A stretch of DNA of 55,875 nucleotides. Source: Phycisphaerales bacterium. GTDB taxonomy: Bacteria; Planctomycetota; Phycisphaerae; Phycisphaerales; UBA1924. Location: the NCBI GenBank assembly GCA_020850415.1, contig JADZER010000031.1:1-55875 (forward strand), written 5' to 3'. Every line of letters starts with the position of its first letter. Position 1 is the stretch's first letter. Positions 37,116-44,922 of the stretch are shown piece by piece. Made by a program: the position numbers and the translations under genes. Below the pieces are notes generated by a model. The model made no database searches and was not told where the DNA came from. It saw only the letters and a list, made by a program, of their open reading frames with translations.

Positions 37116-38077
37116 CGCTCGCCCTCCGCGCCCGCCGACTCGACCGCCCGACCCGGGTCAACGACCTTCCCCGCCCACTCGCCCGTCGGCTCCGTGAACC
37201 GAACCCAGCAGTTCACGCCCGGCACCAGCCCGATCCTGTTCGCCATCCGCACCCGCACCCGACGCGTGCCGCTCGTCCCGTCCGCCGACGGCGAAACCTC
37301 CAGCACCTCCGCCTCATAGACGCGCTCGGCCGTGTCCTCCTGCAGCAGCACCCACGCCCGGCTCCCCGGGTGCAGCCCCATCGCGATCGTCATCGCCGTC
37401 GGCGCCGGCACATCGATCCACAAGGGATCCACCGACAGCACCCGCACCACCGGCTCGCCCTCGCGGACGCTCTGCCCCACATCCACATTGAGGATGTCCA
37501 CCACCCCGTTGAACGGCGCCCGCAGGTTCAGCTTCGCCACCCGGGCCTCAGCCCGCGTCGCCTGAAGGTCCGACAACACCTGGTTGAGCACCGCCAGGTC
37601 AAGATCGATCTTCGTCGTGTCCCGCGCCACCCGAGACCGGTCCAGCTCCAGCTGGTTCGCCGCACCCCGGTCGAACGCGTCCAGCTGCCGCGCGTACTCG
37701 AGCTCCGCCAGCTCCATCTGCGCCCGCGACCGGTCCACCGGAAGCTCCGTCTCGGCCCGCGCCCGCTGGAACTTCGCCTCCGCCAGGTCCTCAATGTCAT
37801 CCCCGCGGATCAGCAGGTCCCCCGCCCGCACCTCCTGCCCGCCCGAGACCAGCACCTCCAGCACGCTTGTGGACAGCGTGAACCCCATGATCGCGTCGCG
37901 GCTGGGCTTCACCACCGCCCGCTCCCCGAACGCCATCATCGCCGCCAGACGGTCCGGCTCCGGCTGACCGGACACCTGACCCGACGCCGAGCCGGCCCAC
38001 AGCACCAGCCCCACCCCGATCAACGCCGACAACGCCGCAAGTGATCGCCCCACGCTCTTCACGCCTGGTTCCTTCAT
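37112..38077 (-). CDS. HlyD/RND-type periplasmic adaptor protein
   Basis: A 321-residue protein with a signal peptide (about 1-33, ending GSASG). Lipoyl halves are VLEVLVSGGQEVRAGDLLIRGDD and LNLRAPFNGVVDILNVDVGQSVREGEPV, separated by a helical hairpin (about 100-180), then a beta-barrel with WIDVPAP and a membrane-proximal part (RVRVRMANRIGLVPGVNCWV). Such adaptors bridge an inner-membrane transporter to an outer-membrane channel. No ABC, RND or TolC gene is adjacent. It is the first gene of the six-gene minus-strand cluster. TATACT on the minus strand (38083-38088), 5 nt before the ATG, might be a -10 giving a nearly leaderless mRNA. Confidence 0.87.
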   Translation of the reverse strand: MKEPGVKSVGRSLAALSALIGVGLVLWAGSASGQVSGQPEPDRLAAMMAFGERAVVKPSRDAIMGFTLSTSVLEVLVSGGQEVRAGDLLIRGDDIEDLAEAKFQRARAETELPVDRSRAQMELAELEYARQLDAFDRGAANQLELDRSRVARDTTKIDLDLAVLNQVLSDLQATRAEARVAKLNLRAPFNGVVDILNVDVGQSVREGEPVVRVLSVDPLWIDVPAPTAMTIAMGLHPGSRAWVLLQEDTAERVYEAEVLEVSPSADGTSGTRRVRVRMANRIGLVPGVNCWVRFTEPTGEWAGKVVDPGRAVESAGAEGER

Positions 38078-38440
38078 ACGCGAGTATAGATTCCTGGTCG
38101 GTCAATCCACGCCGGGAGCGTGAGATCGGCCCACGCACGCCGCCCACGCGGCGAGCGCTCTCCGGCGGGGAGGCCTCCACGAGCCATACCCCGACCGTCA
38201 GCCCCCGGGATCCTCGCCGGCAAGCGGGGGCCGACGCCCCGGAGGCCCCCGACGATACGCACCCACCCCCCGCCGGTTCCCGCCCCAGCCCCCCGCACGC
38301 CGCCCCAACCCCCCCCGGAGCGCGCCCGCGCCGGCCCCGCCCCGGCCGTCCTCCCCGGACCATCCTCCTATCCTTCACCTCCGGGTGCCGACCGCACCAG
38401 CCAACCACCGCCCGAACCGGGCGGCCCGAGGAGACTGCCC
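38078..38440. other. divergent intergenic region, export cluster / aminotransferase
   Basis: This 363-nt stretch must hold the start signals of the leftward HlyD-led cluster and of the rightward aminotransferase gene. Beside the TATACT at 38083-38088 (minus) I see very C-rich sequence at 38220-38380 without a gene. GAGGAG at 38428-38433 serves as the aminotransferase ribosome binding site. Confidence 0.5.
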
Positions 38441-39604
38441 GTGACCACCTCCGCCGCGACCACCCTCGCCATCCACGGCGCCGAGCCCGCCAGCCCCACC
38501 CCCGTCCCCTTCATGAAGCCCCAGCTCCACCGCGAGGACATCGACGCCGCCATCGCCGTCCTCGAGTCCGGCATGCTCCGCGCCGCCAAGAAGTGCGCCG
38601 AGCTCGAAGAGCGCTTCGCCAAGGCCTCCGGCGCCAAGCACGGCCTCACCTGCGCCAACGGCACCACCGCCCTCCAGCTCGCCTACCGAGCCCTCTTCCA
38701 GCGCGGCGACGAGGTCCTCGTCCCCGCCTGGACCTACATCGCCACCGCCAGCATGCTCGCCGCCGAAGGCATGGTCCCCGTCTTCGTCGACTGCCTCGAA
38801 GACACCTTCCAGATGGACCCCGCCGACGCCGCCAAGAAGATCACCCCCAAGACCCGCGGCATCGCCGCCACCCACCTCTACGGCTGCCCCGTCGATATCG
38901 ACGCCTTCGACGCCCTCGGCAGAAAGCACAACCTCAAGGTCGTCTACGACGCCGCCCAGACCCACCTCGCCCGATACAACGGCAAGGGCCTCGGCGCCTA
39001 CGGCGACATCGTCACCTACTCCTTCTACGCCACCAAGAACCTCGGCACCGGCGAGGGCGGCCTGGTCACCACCAACAACGACACCCTCGCCCGCGACATG
39101 TCCCTCCTCCGCTCCCACGGCGAGACCGACAAGTACCTCCACGAACGCATCGGCTTCAACTACCGAATGAACGACATCACCGGCGCCATCGGCTGCTCCC
39201 GGCTCACCCGCCTCCCCGAGGAGACCAGGGCCCGCCAGAACGCCGCCGCACGCTTCGACGAGATCCTCGCCGAGATCGACGGCCTGGCCGCCCCGACCGT
39301 CACCCCCAAGGCCGAGGCCGTCTGGCACCTCTACACCGTCAAGATGGACCTCTCCAAGTTCACCTGCACCCGCGACGAGTTCTGCGACGCCCTCAAGGCC
39401 GAGGGCATCCCCACCGCCGTCCACTACCCCCGCGCCACCTGCGACCAGCCCGCCCTCGCCCCCTGGAACAAGCGCAACACCCCCGTCGCCACTAGCCTCA
39501 CCTCCCGCGTCTTCTGCCTCCCCATGCACCACGAACTCACCGAAGCCCACTTCACCGCCATCGCCGAGGCCCTCAACAAGGTCGCCGGCGCCTACCGCCG
39601 CTGA
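38441..39604 (+). CDS. DegT/DnrJ/EryC1/StrS-family aminotransferase
   Basis: A 387-residue PLP enzyme starting at the GTG at 38441, 7 nt after GAGGAG. Motifs: KHGLTCANGTTALQLAY (phosphate-binding turn), GDEVLVPAWTYIAT, VVYDAAQTHLA (Asp170 to the PLP nitrogen) and SFYATKNLGTGEGG with Schiff-base Lys199, then RSHGETDKYLHERIGFNYRMNDITGAIG. The family transfers an amino group to keto-sugars for O-antigen or related glycans; the sugar is not identifiable. A GCAA-loop terminator follows, so this is a single-gene transcript. Confidence 0.92.
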   Translation: MTTSAATTLAIHGAEPASPTPVPFMKPQLHREDIDAAIAVLESGMLRAAKKCAELEERFAKASGAKHGLTCANGTTALQLAYRALFQRGDEVLVPAWTYIATASMLAAEGMVPVFVDCLEDTFQMDPADAAKKITPKTRGIAATHLYGCPVDIDAFDALGRKHNLKVVYDAAQTHLARYNGKGLGAYGDIVTYSFYATKNLGTGEGGLVTTNNDTLARDMSLLRSHGETDKYLHERIGFNYRMNDITGAIGCSRLTRLPEETRARQNAAARFDEILAEIDGLAAPTVTPKAEAVWHLYTVKMDLSKFTCTRDEFCDALKAEGIPTAVHYPRATCDQPALAPWNKRNTPVATSLTSRVFCLPMHHELTEAHFTAIAEALNKVAGAYRR

Positions 39605-39646
39605 ACCGCCAAGACGCCGGAACCGTGAACTCCCCGCCGCTACGAG

Positions 39647-39676
39647 CCCCGAGCGCAAGCTCGGGGTTTCTTCTTT
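39647..39676 (+). terminator. intrinsic terminator after the aminotransferase
   Basis: An 8-bp stem (CCCCGAGC 39647-39654, GCTCGGGG 39659-39666) closed by a GCAA tetraloop is followed by TTTCTTCTTT. It starts 42 nt after the stop codon. Confidence 0.88.
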
Positions 39677-39793
39677 GCGCAAACGACCATCGCCACCCCC
39701 CAATCCCATGGGAGCCGAAGCTGAGGCCCTGCGAAGCTTCGGATCCGCCGTGCCTGAATCCGAAACTGAAACCCCGAAGAGATCCGGATCCAG

Positions 39794-40231
39794 TCACCCC
39801 GCCCCGCGCTCCCCGCGCTTGAACTCCTCCTTCCCCATCCTCCGCCGCACCCAGTTCAGCGCCCGCCACACCCTGCGCCGATGCGCCAGCCAACGCTCCA
39901 ACCTGTGCTTGCCCGGAAACTGCAGGAACGCGATCCCCACCATGATCGCCAAGAGCCCCTGCCCCGGCAGCACCAACAACCCCACACCCACCACCACCAG
40001 GACCGCCCCCACCACATTCCGCAGCACCCACACCGCCCACTTCGCCGCCGGCCGGCGCGCCAGCCACGGCGGCGACAACGCCCGCGGCGACGAAAAGAAG
40101 TCCGCCGGCAGCGACGCCACAACCCACGGCAGCGCCACCGCCGACCCCACCGCCATCGCCGCCGACAGCACCACCACCGACACCGCGACCGTCCGGTGCG
40201 CCTCCAGCCACGATGTGATCGCCTCAAGCAC
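39794..40231 (-). CDS. PGPGW-type small transmembrane protein
   Basis: A 145-residue membrane protein. Membrane helices lie at about 15-40 and 68-102. The second carries GVGLLVLPGQGLLAIMVG, a variant of the PGPGW motif that names a family of small membrane proteins, followed by the family's basic helix (RRVWRALNWVRRRMGKEEF). The function of the family is unknown. It lies 8 nt downstream of the mannose-6-phosphate isomerase gene, so probably cotranscribed. Confidence 0.78.
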   Translation of the reverse strand: MLEAITSWLEAHRTVAVSVVVLSAAMAVGSAVALPWVVASLPADFFSSPRALSPPWLARRPAAKWAVWVLRNVVGAVLVVVGVGLLVLPGQGLLAIMVGIAFLQFPGKHRLERWLAHRRRVWRALNWVRRRMGKEEFKRGERGAG

Positions 40232-40239
40232 GGGGCAGG

Positions 40240-41250
40240 CTACCCGCCCCGGCGCGGCACGCCGGTCGGCCCCGCACCGAGCCTGAAAATGAGCCCCCGC
40301 CCGCCGGAATCAACCCCCACGCGCCCCCGCACCCCGGGCGGAACCAACGCCACCCCGCCCCGCGCCAGCGCCGTCTCCCCACCACCCTCCTGCCCGATCA
40401 CCGTCCTCCCCTCAACCCCCACCACCACCAGGCACGAATCCCCCGCGATCCCCACGCGCTCCATCCCCACCACCTCATCGACCGTGTAGAACTCCGTCGT
40501 CACCAGGCGCGTCACACCAGCCCCCGCCGGCGCCCGCACCGCCCGCTCCGCCGGCCCGAAATCAATACACGCCAGCGCCTCCTCCACATGCAGCCCGCGC
40601 CCGACGCGCCCGTACTCGGCCGCCCAGTCGTACACCCGGAAGGTCGTGTCGCTCGGCGTCTGCACCTCCGCCACCAGCACCCCCGCCCCCAGCGCGTGCA
40701 CCGTCCCGCTCGGCAGGTTGTGACACTCCCCCACCACCGCCGGGACCGAATCTAACAACGCGACCACGCCCCCCCCACCCCCCTCGCGCAGCGCCGCCTC
40801 AAAACGCTCTCGCGTCACCCCGGGCTTCACCCCTTTGAAGATCAGCCCCCCCGGCTCGGCCTCCATCACATACCAGCACTCGGTCTTCAGGTGCGCCCCC
40901 GCGTGTGCGCGCGCATACGCGGGCGATGGGTGCACCTGCACGCTCAGGTGCTCCCGCGCGTCCAGGAACTTCACCAACCGCGGGAACCCGCCCCCCGCCA
41001 GCAGCCCCGGCGCCCAAAGCCCCATCGCCTCGTGCAGCGTCCGCCCCGCCAGCGCCCCGTTCGAGATCACCGACCGCGCCTCGCCCCCACCCCCGCCCCC
41101 CACGCTCGTCGACCCAAGGTCCGCGACCTCCCAGCTCTCGCCGACCATCACCCCCGGCGCCAGGGCCTTGCCCAGCCCCGCCAGCCGACGCCCCCCCCAC
41201 ACCTTCTCCTTGAGGATCGGCCCGAAGGTCAGCACATACGGCTCAGCCAT
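40240..41250 (-). CDS. manA: mannose-6-phosphate isomerase, class I
   Basis: A 336-residue cupin enzyme starting at the ATG at 41250 (MAEPYVLTFGPILKEKVWGG). It interconverts fructose-6-P and mannose-6-P. Zinc ligands are recognisable: Gln and His in LSVQVHPSPAYA, Glu in HLKTECWYVME and His in SGTVHALGAG; the substrate-binding Arg appears in TTFRVYDW. The short length fits the Bacillus-type class. It feeds GDP-mannose and thus the de novo route to GDP-fucose, relevant to the fucose genes nearby. A Gly-run (VGGGGGGEA) interrupts the first domain. Confidence 0.9.
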   Translation of the reverse strand: MAEPYVLTFGPILKEKVWGGRRLAGLGKALAPGVMVGESWEVADLGSTSVGGGGGGEARSVISNGALAGRTLHEAMGLWAPGLLAGGGFPRLVKFLDAREHLSVQVHPSPAYARAHAGAHLKTECWYVMEAEPGGLIFKGVKPGVTRERFEAALREGGGGGVVALLDSVPAVVGECHNLPSGTVHALGAGVLVAEVQTPSDTTFRVYDWAAEYGRVGRGLHVEEALACIDFGPAERAVRAPAGAGVTRLVTTEFYTVDEVVGMERVGIAGDSCLVVVGVEGRTVIGQEGGGETALARGGVALVPPGVRGRVGVDSGGRGLIFRLGAGPTGVPRRGG

Positions 41251-41275
41251 GAGCGCCCCGCCAGTCCCCAGCCCG

Positions 41276-41824
41276 TCAGTCCCCAGCCCGCCACTCCCCC
41301 AGGGACATCCCGCCGACCCGCGCCTGGAACGCGATCTTCGACCGAACCACACCCTGCACATCGCTGATGAACCGGCGCTTGCCGATCTTCACCTCGCGGC
41401 AGAGCACGAAGAACTCGTCCCCGGGCTCCACATGGTGCCGGAACGAGCACTCCTCGATCCGCAGGAACGCCGGGAGCTGGGGGCTCCCCATCCGACAATT
41501 GAACAGGTATAGCGCGAGCTGCGCCCCCGTCTCCACCATCAGCACGCCCGGGAACATCGCCCGCGAAGGGAAATGCCCCTCCACCCAGAACTCGTCCGGT
41601 CGCACCGTCCGGTGACCCACGCCGCAGGTCTTGTCCTCGTTCACCCACACGATCGAGTCCAAAAACTGCATGTGGCCCCGGTGGGGGATCCACTCCTGCA
41701 GCGCCTGCCTGTCCAGCAGGCGCCGGCCGAGGTCGATCCCCTCCAGGTCGAACAGCAGCCCGTTCCGGAACGCGGCGCCGTCGTCGGTGGGCTCGGTCAA
41801 GGGTTCAGCCCGCACTCCCGCCAT
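41276..41824 (-). CDS. FabZ-like (3R)-hydroxyacyl-ACP dehydratase
   Basis: About 182 residues from the ATG at 41824 (a further ATG lies at 41854). The hot-dog fold motif IPHRGHMQFLDSIVWV is followed by FWVEGHFPSRAMFPGVLMVETGAQLALYLF, with catalytic His in GHFP and Glu in VETGAQ, as in FabZ. It would dehydrate hydroxyacyl-ACP in fatty-acid synthesis, though the extra N terminus (about 45 residues) and isolated position suggest a variant with its own role. It overlaps the end of the Hc1-like gene by about 20 nt and precedes manA by 25 nt. Confidence 0.87.
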   Translation of the reverse strand: MAGVRAEPLTEPTDDGAAFRNGLLFDLEGIDLGRRLLDRQALQEWIPHRGHMQFLDSIVWVNEDKTCGVGHRTVRPDEFWVEGHFPSRAMFPGVLMVETGAQLALYLFNCRMGSPQLPAFLRIEECSFRHHVEPGDEFFVLCREVKIGKRRFISDVQGVVRSKIAFQARVGGMSLGEWRAGD

Positions 41825-41996
41825 CGCGCAGCTCCAGAATCTTCTGGCGTACATCCTGAGCGGCCTGCTTGATCTCTTGCATCGTGCTGCGGGCCCGTGT
41901 CCCGGCGGCCTTGTTGCCCCCCTCCGCCTTGCGGATGTCCTCTTCAGCCTCCGCCACCAGTCGCTTCAGTTGCTCAAAGCTCTCCATCGAAGCCAT
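41805..41996 (-). CDS. Hc1/histone-H1-like small DNA-binding protein
   Basis: A 63-residue protein (MASMESFEQLKRLVAEAEE...), or 60 residues from the second ATG at 41987. The middle KAEGGNKAAGTRARSTMQEIKQAAQDVRQ matches the conserved core of chlamydial/planctomycetal Hc1-type histone-like proteins, which bind and compact DNA. The family's usual long Lys/Ala-rich tail is absent; the protein ends LELRDGGSAG. It lies just upstream of the FabZ-like gene, overlapping it. Confidence 0.78.
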   Translation of the reverse strand: MASMESFEQLKRLVAEAEEDIRKAEGGNKAAGTRARSTMQEIKQAAQDVRQKILELRDGGSAG

Positions 41997-42177
41997 CCAT
42001 TCGTCTGCCGCGCCTCCCGAGGGCGACGCGTCGGTCCGCGGATCGCCGGGTACACCCCCCGGCCGGACGCCGGGGCACTGCCCCGACGGACGCACAGCAT
42101 ACCGCCCCCACCCGCCAGAATCACACCGATAACCTCCCCCGAACCCCCAACCCCCATCGAATCCGGAAAACTACCTA

Positions 42178-43239
42178 CTATTTGACGAACATATGCAGGT
42201 ACCGCTCCAGCACACCCAGCGCCCCGCGGGCGTACGCCTGGCTCCCCTCGGTATCCCACCAGGCCGGGGCGCACCCCGCCATCAGCACCCGACGCGCCGC
42301 CGCCAGCTCGCCGTGGTTCCCGTGCGACGCCATCCCGCTCTCCCGACGCCACCGGCCCATCTCCGACACCGGCTTGGTCTGGCCGAGCAACTCGGGGTGG
42401 GCCCAGAACTGACGCTCGATGTACACCGCATCCTCCACCCAGTGCCCCGGGTGCACAAACGCCAGGTCCAGCAGCACGCACCGACCCCGCTGACCATTCC
42501 CCAGATCACGGCGCATCGCGTTCCCCGGGTGCAGGTCGCCGTGGCACCAGGTATCCCTGGGCCGGGACTCCCACACCCCCAGCACCCGGTCCAGGCACCG
42601 GTCCAGCCTGTGCAACGCCTCCCGCCACTTCTGGATCTCGGGCATGACCACATAGTCCAGCGCCTCGCGCGAACGACCGATCAGGTGGTGCCAGTCCCGC
42701 TCCTCACCCACCCCCTCCACAGGCCTGATGACCCCCGCCGCAGCGTGGAAGTCCGCGGCCGTGCGCAGCAGCTCCTTCACCATCCCCTCGCAGATCTCGT
42801 GGTTCATCGCCGGCCCCGCCAGACGCTCGATCACGAACCACGCCAGGTCGTACCCGCCGAGAAAGTCCCCCGACGCGACCACCCGCGGCACGGGCAGCCC
42901 CCTCCCCGTCTCCGTCTCCCACTGACGATGGTCAATCGCCCCCAGACCCACCGTCCACGCGTACTCCTTGGGCCCGACCGGCAGCTTCACGATCACATCC
43001 GCCGCCGACCCGTCCCCGAAGGTCCAGGTCGAGAACCCCGTCGCCGCCCCCCCACGCTGCCAGGTCGAGCGGAACCACTCCACCCGGCCCAGGTGACCCC
43101 TGCACATCTCGTGGAGCGTCGGCTCAAGAGCCACAGCCAAGTCGTGCGTGTCACCGGTCGGAACCGGCGCACGGCCGTTCTCGTGGGCAGCGGCCTCCGC
43201 CGAGGCCGCCAGCTGCTTTTCGGGTGTGGACTCCGACAT
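42178..43239 (-). CDS. APH-family (aminoglycoside phosphotransferase-like) kinase
   Basis: A 353-residue kinase-fold protein. Nucleotide-binding lobe with ADVIVKLPVG (Lys85), LPVPRVVASGDFLGGYDLAWFVIERLAG, then the catalytic HGDLHPGNAM (His233, Asp235, Asn240) and LLDLAFVHPGHWVED (metal-binding Asp258). This family phosphorylates small molecules such as aminoglycosides, choline, sugars or thiamine precursors; the substrate is not clear. Start MSEST at 43239; an in-frame ATG lies at 43254. The gene is divergent from the fucose guanylyltransferase gene, 147 nt apart. Confidence 0.85.
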   Translation of the reverse strand: MSESTPEKQLAASAEAAAHENGRAPVPTGDTHDLAVALEPTLHEMCRGHLGRVEWFRSTWQRGGAATGFSTWTFGDGSAADVIVKLPVGPKEYAWTVGLGAIDHRQWETETGRGLPVPRVVASGDFLGGYDLAWFVIERLAGPAMNHEICEGMVKELLRTAADFHAAAGVIRPVEGVGEERDWHHLIGRSREALDYVVMPEIQKWREALHRLDRCLDRVLGVWESRPRDTWCHGDLHPGNAMRRDLGNGQRGRCVLLDLAFVHPGHWVEDAVYIERQFWAHPELLGQTKPVSEMGRWRRESGMASHGNHGELAAARRVLMAGCAPAWWDTEGSQAYARGALGVLERYLHMFVK

Positions 43240-43386
43240 CGCTGGCACGCACATGCTACCAGAATCGGCCCGCGGGCACCACGCCGTACATAATGCTGGC
43301 GCGCCTTCCCCGCTCAACCCCACCCAGCCCCCGCCCACCCCCCGCCAGACGGCCCGAGAGGGCGGGCCCACCGGCCGGAGACCCCC

Positions 43387-44922
43387 GTGTTCGATCTGCT
43401 CGTCCTCACCGCGTCCAACCAGGGCCAGGCCAGGGCCTATCAGTCCGAGCTGGCCGCCCGCGCTCTGGACGAGCATTCCACCCCCCGCACCCTCGTCGTC
43501 GCCGATCCCGGCGGCCGCCGAGTCGGCTCCGGCCTCTCAACACTCCAGGTCCTCGCCGAGGTCGCCGGCCGACTCCTCGCCCACAACCCCCAACCAGCCT
43601 CGCTCGCCGCGCTCTTCGCCGGCCGTCGCGTCTGCATCATCCACTGCGGCGGCGACTCCCGACGCCTCCCCGCCTACGCCGCCCAAGGCAAGATCTTCGC
43701 CCCGCTCCCCCTCGACACCGACGGCGCCCGCCCCGCCGCGCTCTTCGACCTCATCCTCGACGACCTCGCCCGCATCCCCCTCCCCGACCAGGGACGCGTC
43801 CTGGTCGCCACCGGCGATGTGTTCCTCGATGTCGGCCGCCACCACCTGGGTTTCGACCGCCCCGGCATCGTCGGCGTCGCCTGGCCCGACACCCCCGAGC
43901 GCGGCTCGCGCCACGGCGTCTACATCGCCGACCCCGCCGGCGCGATCACCGGCTTTGTCCACAAGCCAACACGCGACCAAGCCCACGCCCTCGGCGCCAT
44001 CCGCGCTGACGACACCGTCCTCATCGACACCGGTGTCGTCTGCCTCGACCCCCACGCCGTCGAGCACTGGCTCACCCGCGCGGGCGTGACCCTCGAGACC
44101 GACCACCCCCAGCCCGCCGTGCGCACCGGCCCGGGCCTCCTCCAATCCGCCATCGAGACCGGCTCCCCCGCGACCGACCTCTACGGCGACATCCTCCCCG
44201 CACTCGCCCACCGCGAGACGCTCCACCGCATCGACTGGCGCGGCCCGCTGCCCTTCTCCGTCGCCGTGATCCCCGAGTCCCCCTTCCTCCACATCGGTAC
44301 TTCGCGCGAGCTGCTCGACACCCTCACCGGCAAGCCGCCGGCCATAACCCGGTGGCGCCCGCTCCCCGCCGGCGCTTCGGCCCGCATCCACAACAGCCGT
44401 CTCGATCGCACGCCCCGCACCCTCGGCCCCCGCGTTGTCATCGAGGCCTGCCACCTCCGCCACGCCCCCACGCTCCCCGGCTCGAACATCCTCGTGGGCG
44501 TGCCCGGAGCGCTCGACGCCCCGGTCGAACTGCCGGAGGGGTGGGGGCTGGTCTGCCTGCCGCTGGAGTCCGGCGCCTGGGCCGCCCTGCTCTTCGGCGA
44601 TGCCGACGACTTCAAGACGCCCCTGGCCCGCGCCGGCTCGTTCGGCAACCGCCCCCTCCAGCGATTCCTCGACACCTCCGGCCTGGCCGCCGACGACCTC
44701 TGGCCCGGGCTGCCCGAGCCCGAGCACACCCTCTGGACCGCCCGGCTCTGGACCCCCGCCGACGCGCCCGGCATGCTCGCCCCCGTCGCGTGGATGCTCT
44801 CGGGGTCCACCGCCCCGGCCCCGTGGAGGGACGCCCCGCGCCTCTCCGCCGCCCAGGTCATGGCCGCCACCGACCACCGGCGCCTGCTTGACACGCGCCG
44901 TACGCTCCACCCCGGTGAGTAG
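43387..44922 (+). CDS. fucose-1-phosphate guanylyltransferase (N-terminal FKP half)
   Basis: A 511-residue protein matching the pyrophosphorylase half of bifunctional FKP: RRVCIIHCGGDSRRLPAYAAQGKIFAPLP is the nucleotide-binding loop (about 80-108), followed by LVATGDVFLDV, VGVAWPDTPERGSRHGVYI and the left-handed-helix-like region SRLDRTPRTLGPRVVIEACH. It would join GTP and fucose-1-P to GDP-fucose. In Bacteroides FKP this domain is fused to a kinase in one chain of about 950 residues; here translation stops at TAG (44920-44922) and the kinase begins in another frame with an 8-nt overlap. Confidence 0.85.
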   Translation: MFDLLVLTASNQGQARAYQSELAARALDEHSTPRTLVVADPGGRRVGSGLSTLQVLAEVAGRLLAHNPQPASLAALFAGRRVCIIHCGGDSRRLPAYAAQGKIFAPLPLDTDGARPAALFDLILDDLARIPLPDQGRVLVATGDVFLDVGRHHLGFDRPGIVGVAWPDTPERGSRHGVYIADPAGAITGFVHKPTRDQAHALGAIRADDTVLIDTGVVCLDPHAVEHWLTRAGVTLETDHPQPAVRTGPGLLQSAIETGSPATDLYGDILPALAHRETLHRIDWRGPLPFSVAVIPESPFLHIGTSRELLDTLTGKPPAITRWRPLPAGASARIHNSRLDRTPRTLGPRVVIEACHLRHAPTLPGSNILVGVPGALDAPVELPEGWGLVCLPLESGAWAALLFGDADDFKTPLARAGSFGNRPLQRFLDTSGLAADDLWPGLPEPEHTLWTARLWTPADAPGMLAPVAWMLSGSTAPAPWRDAPRLSAAQVMAATDHRRLLDTRRTLHPGE

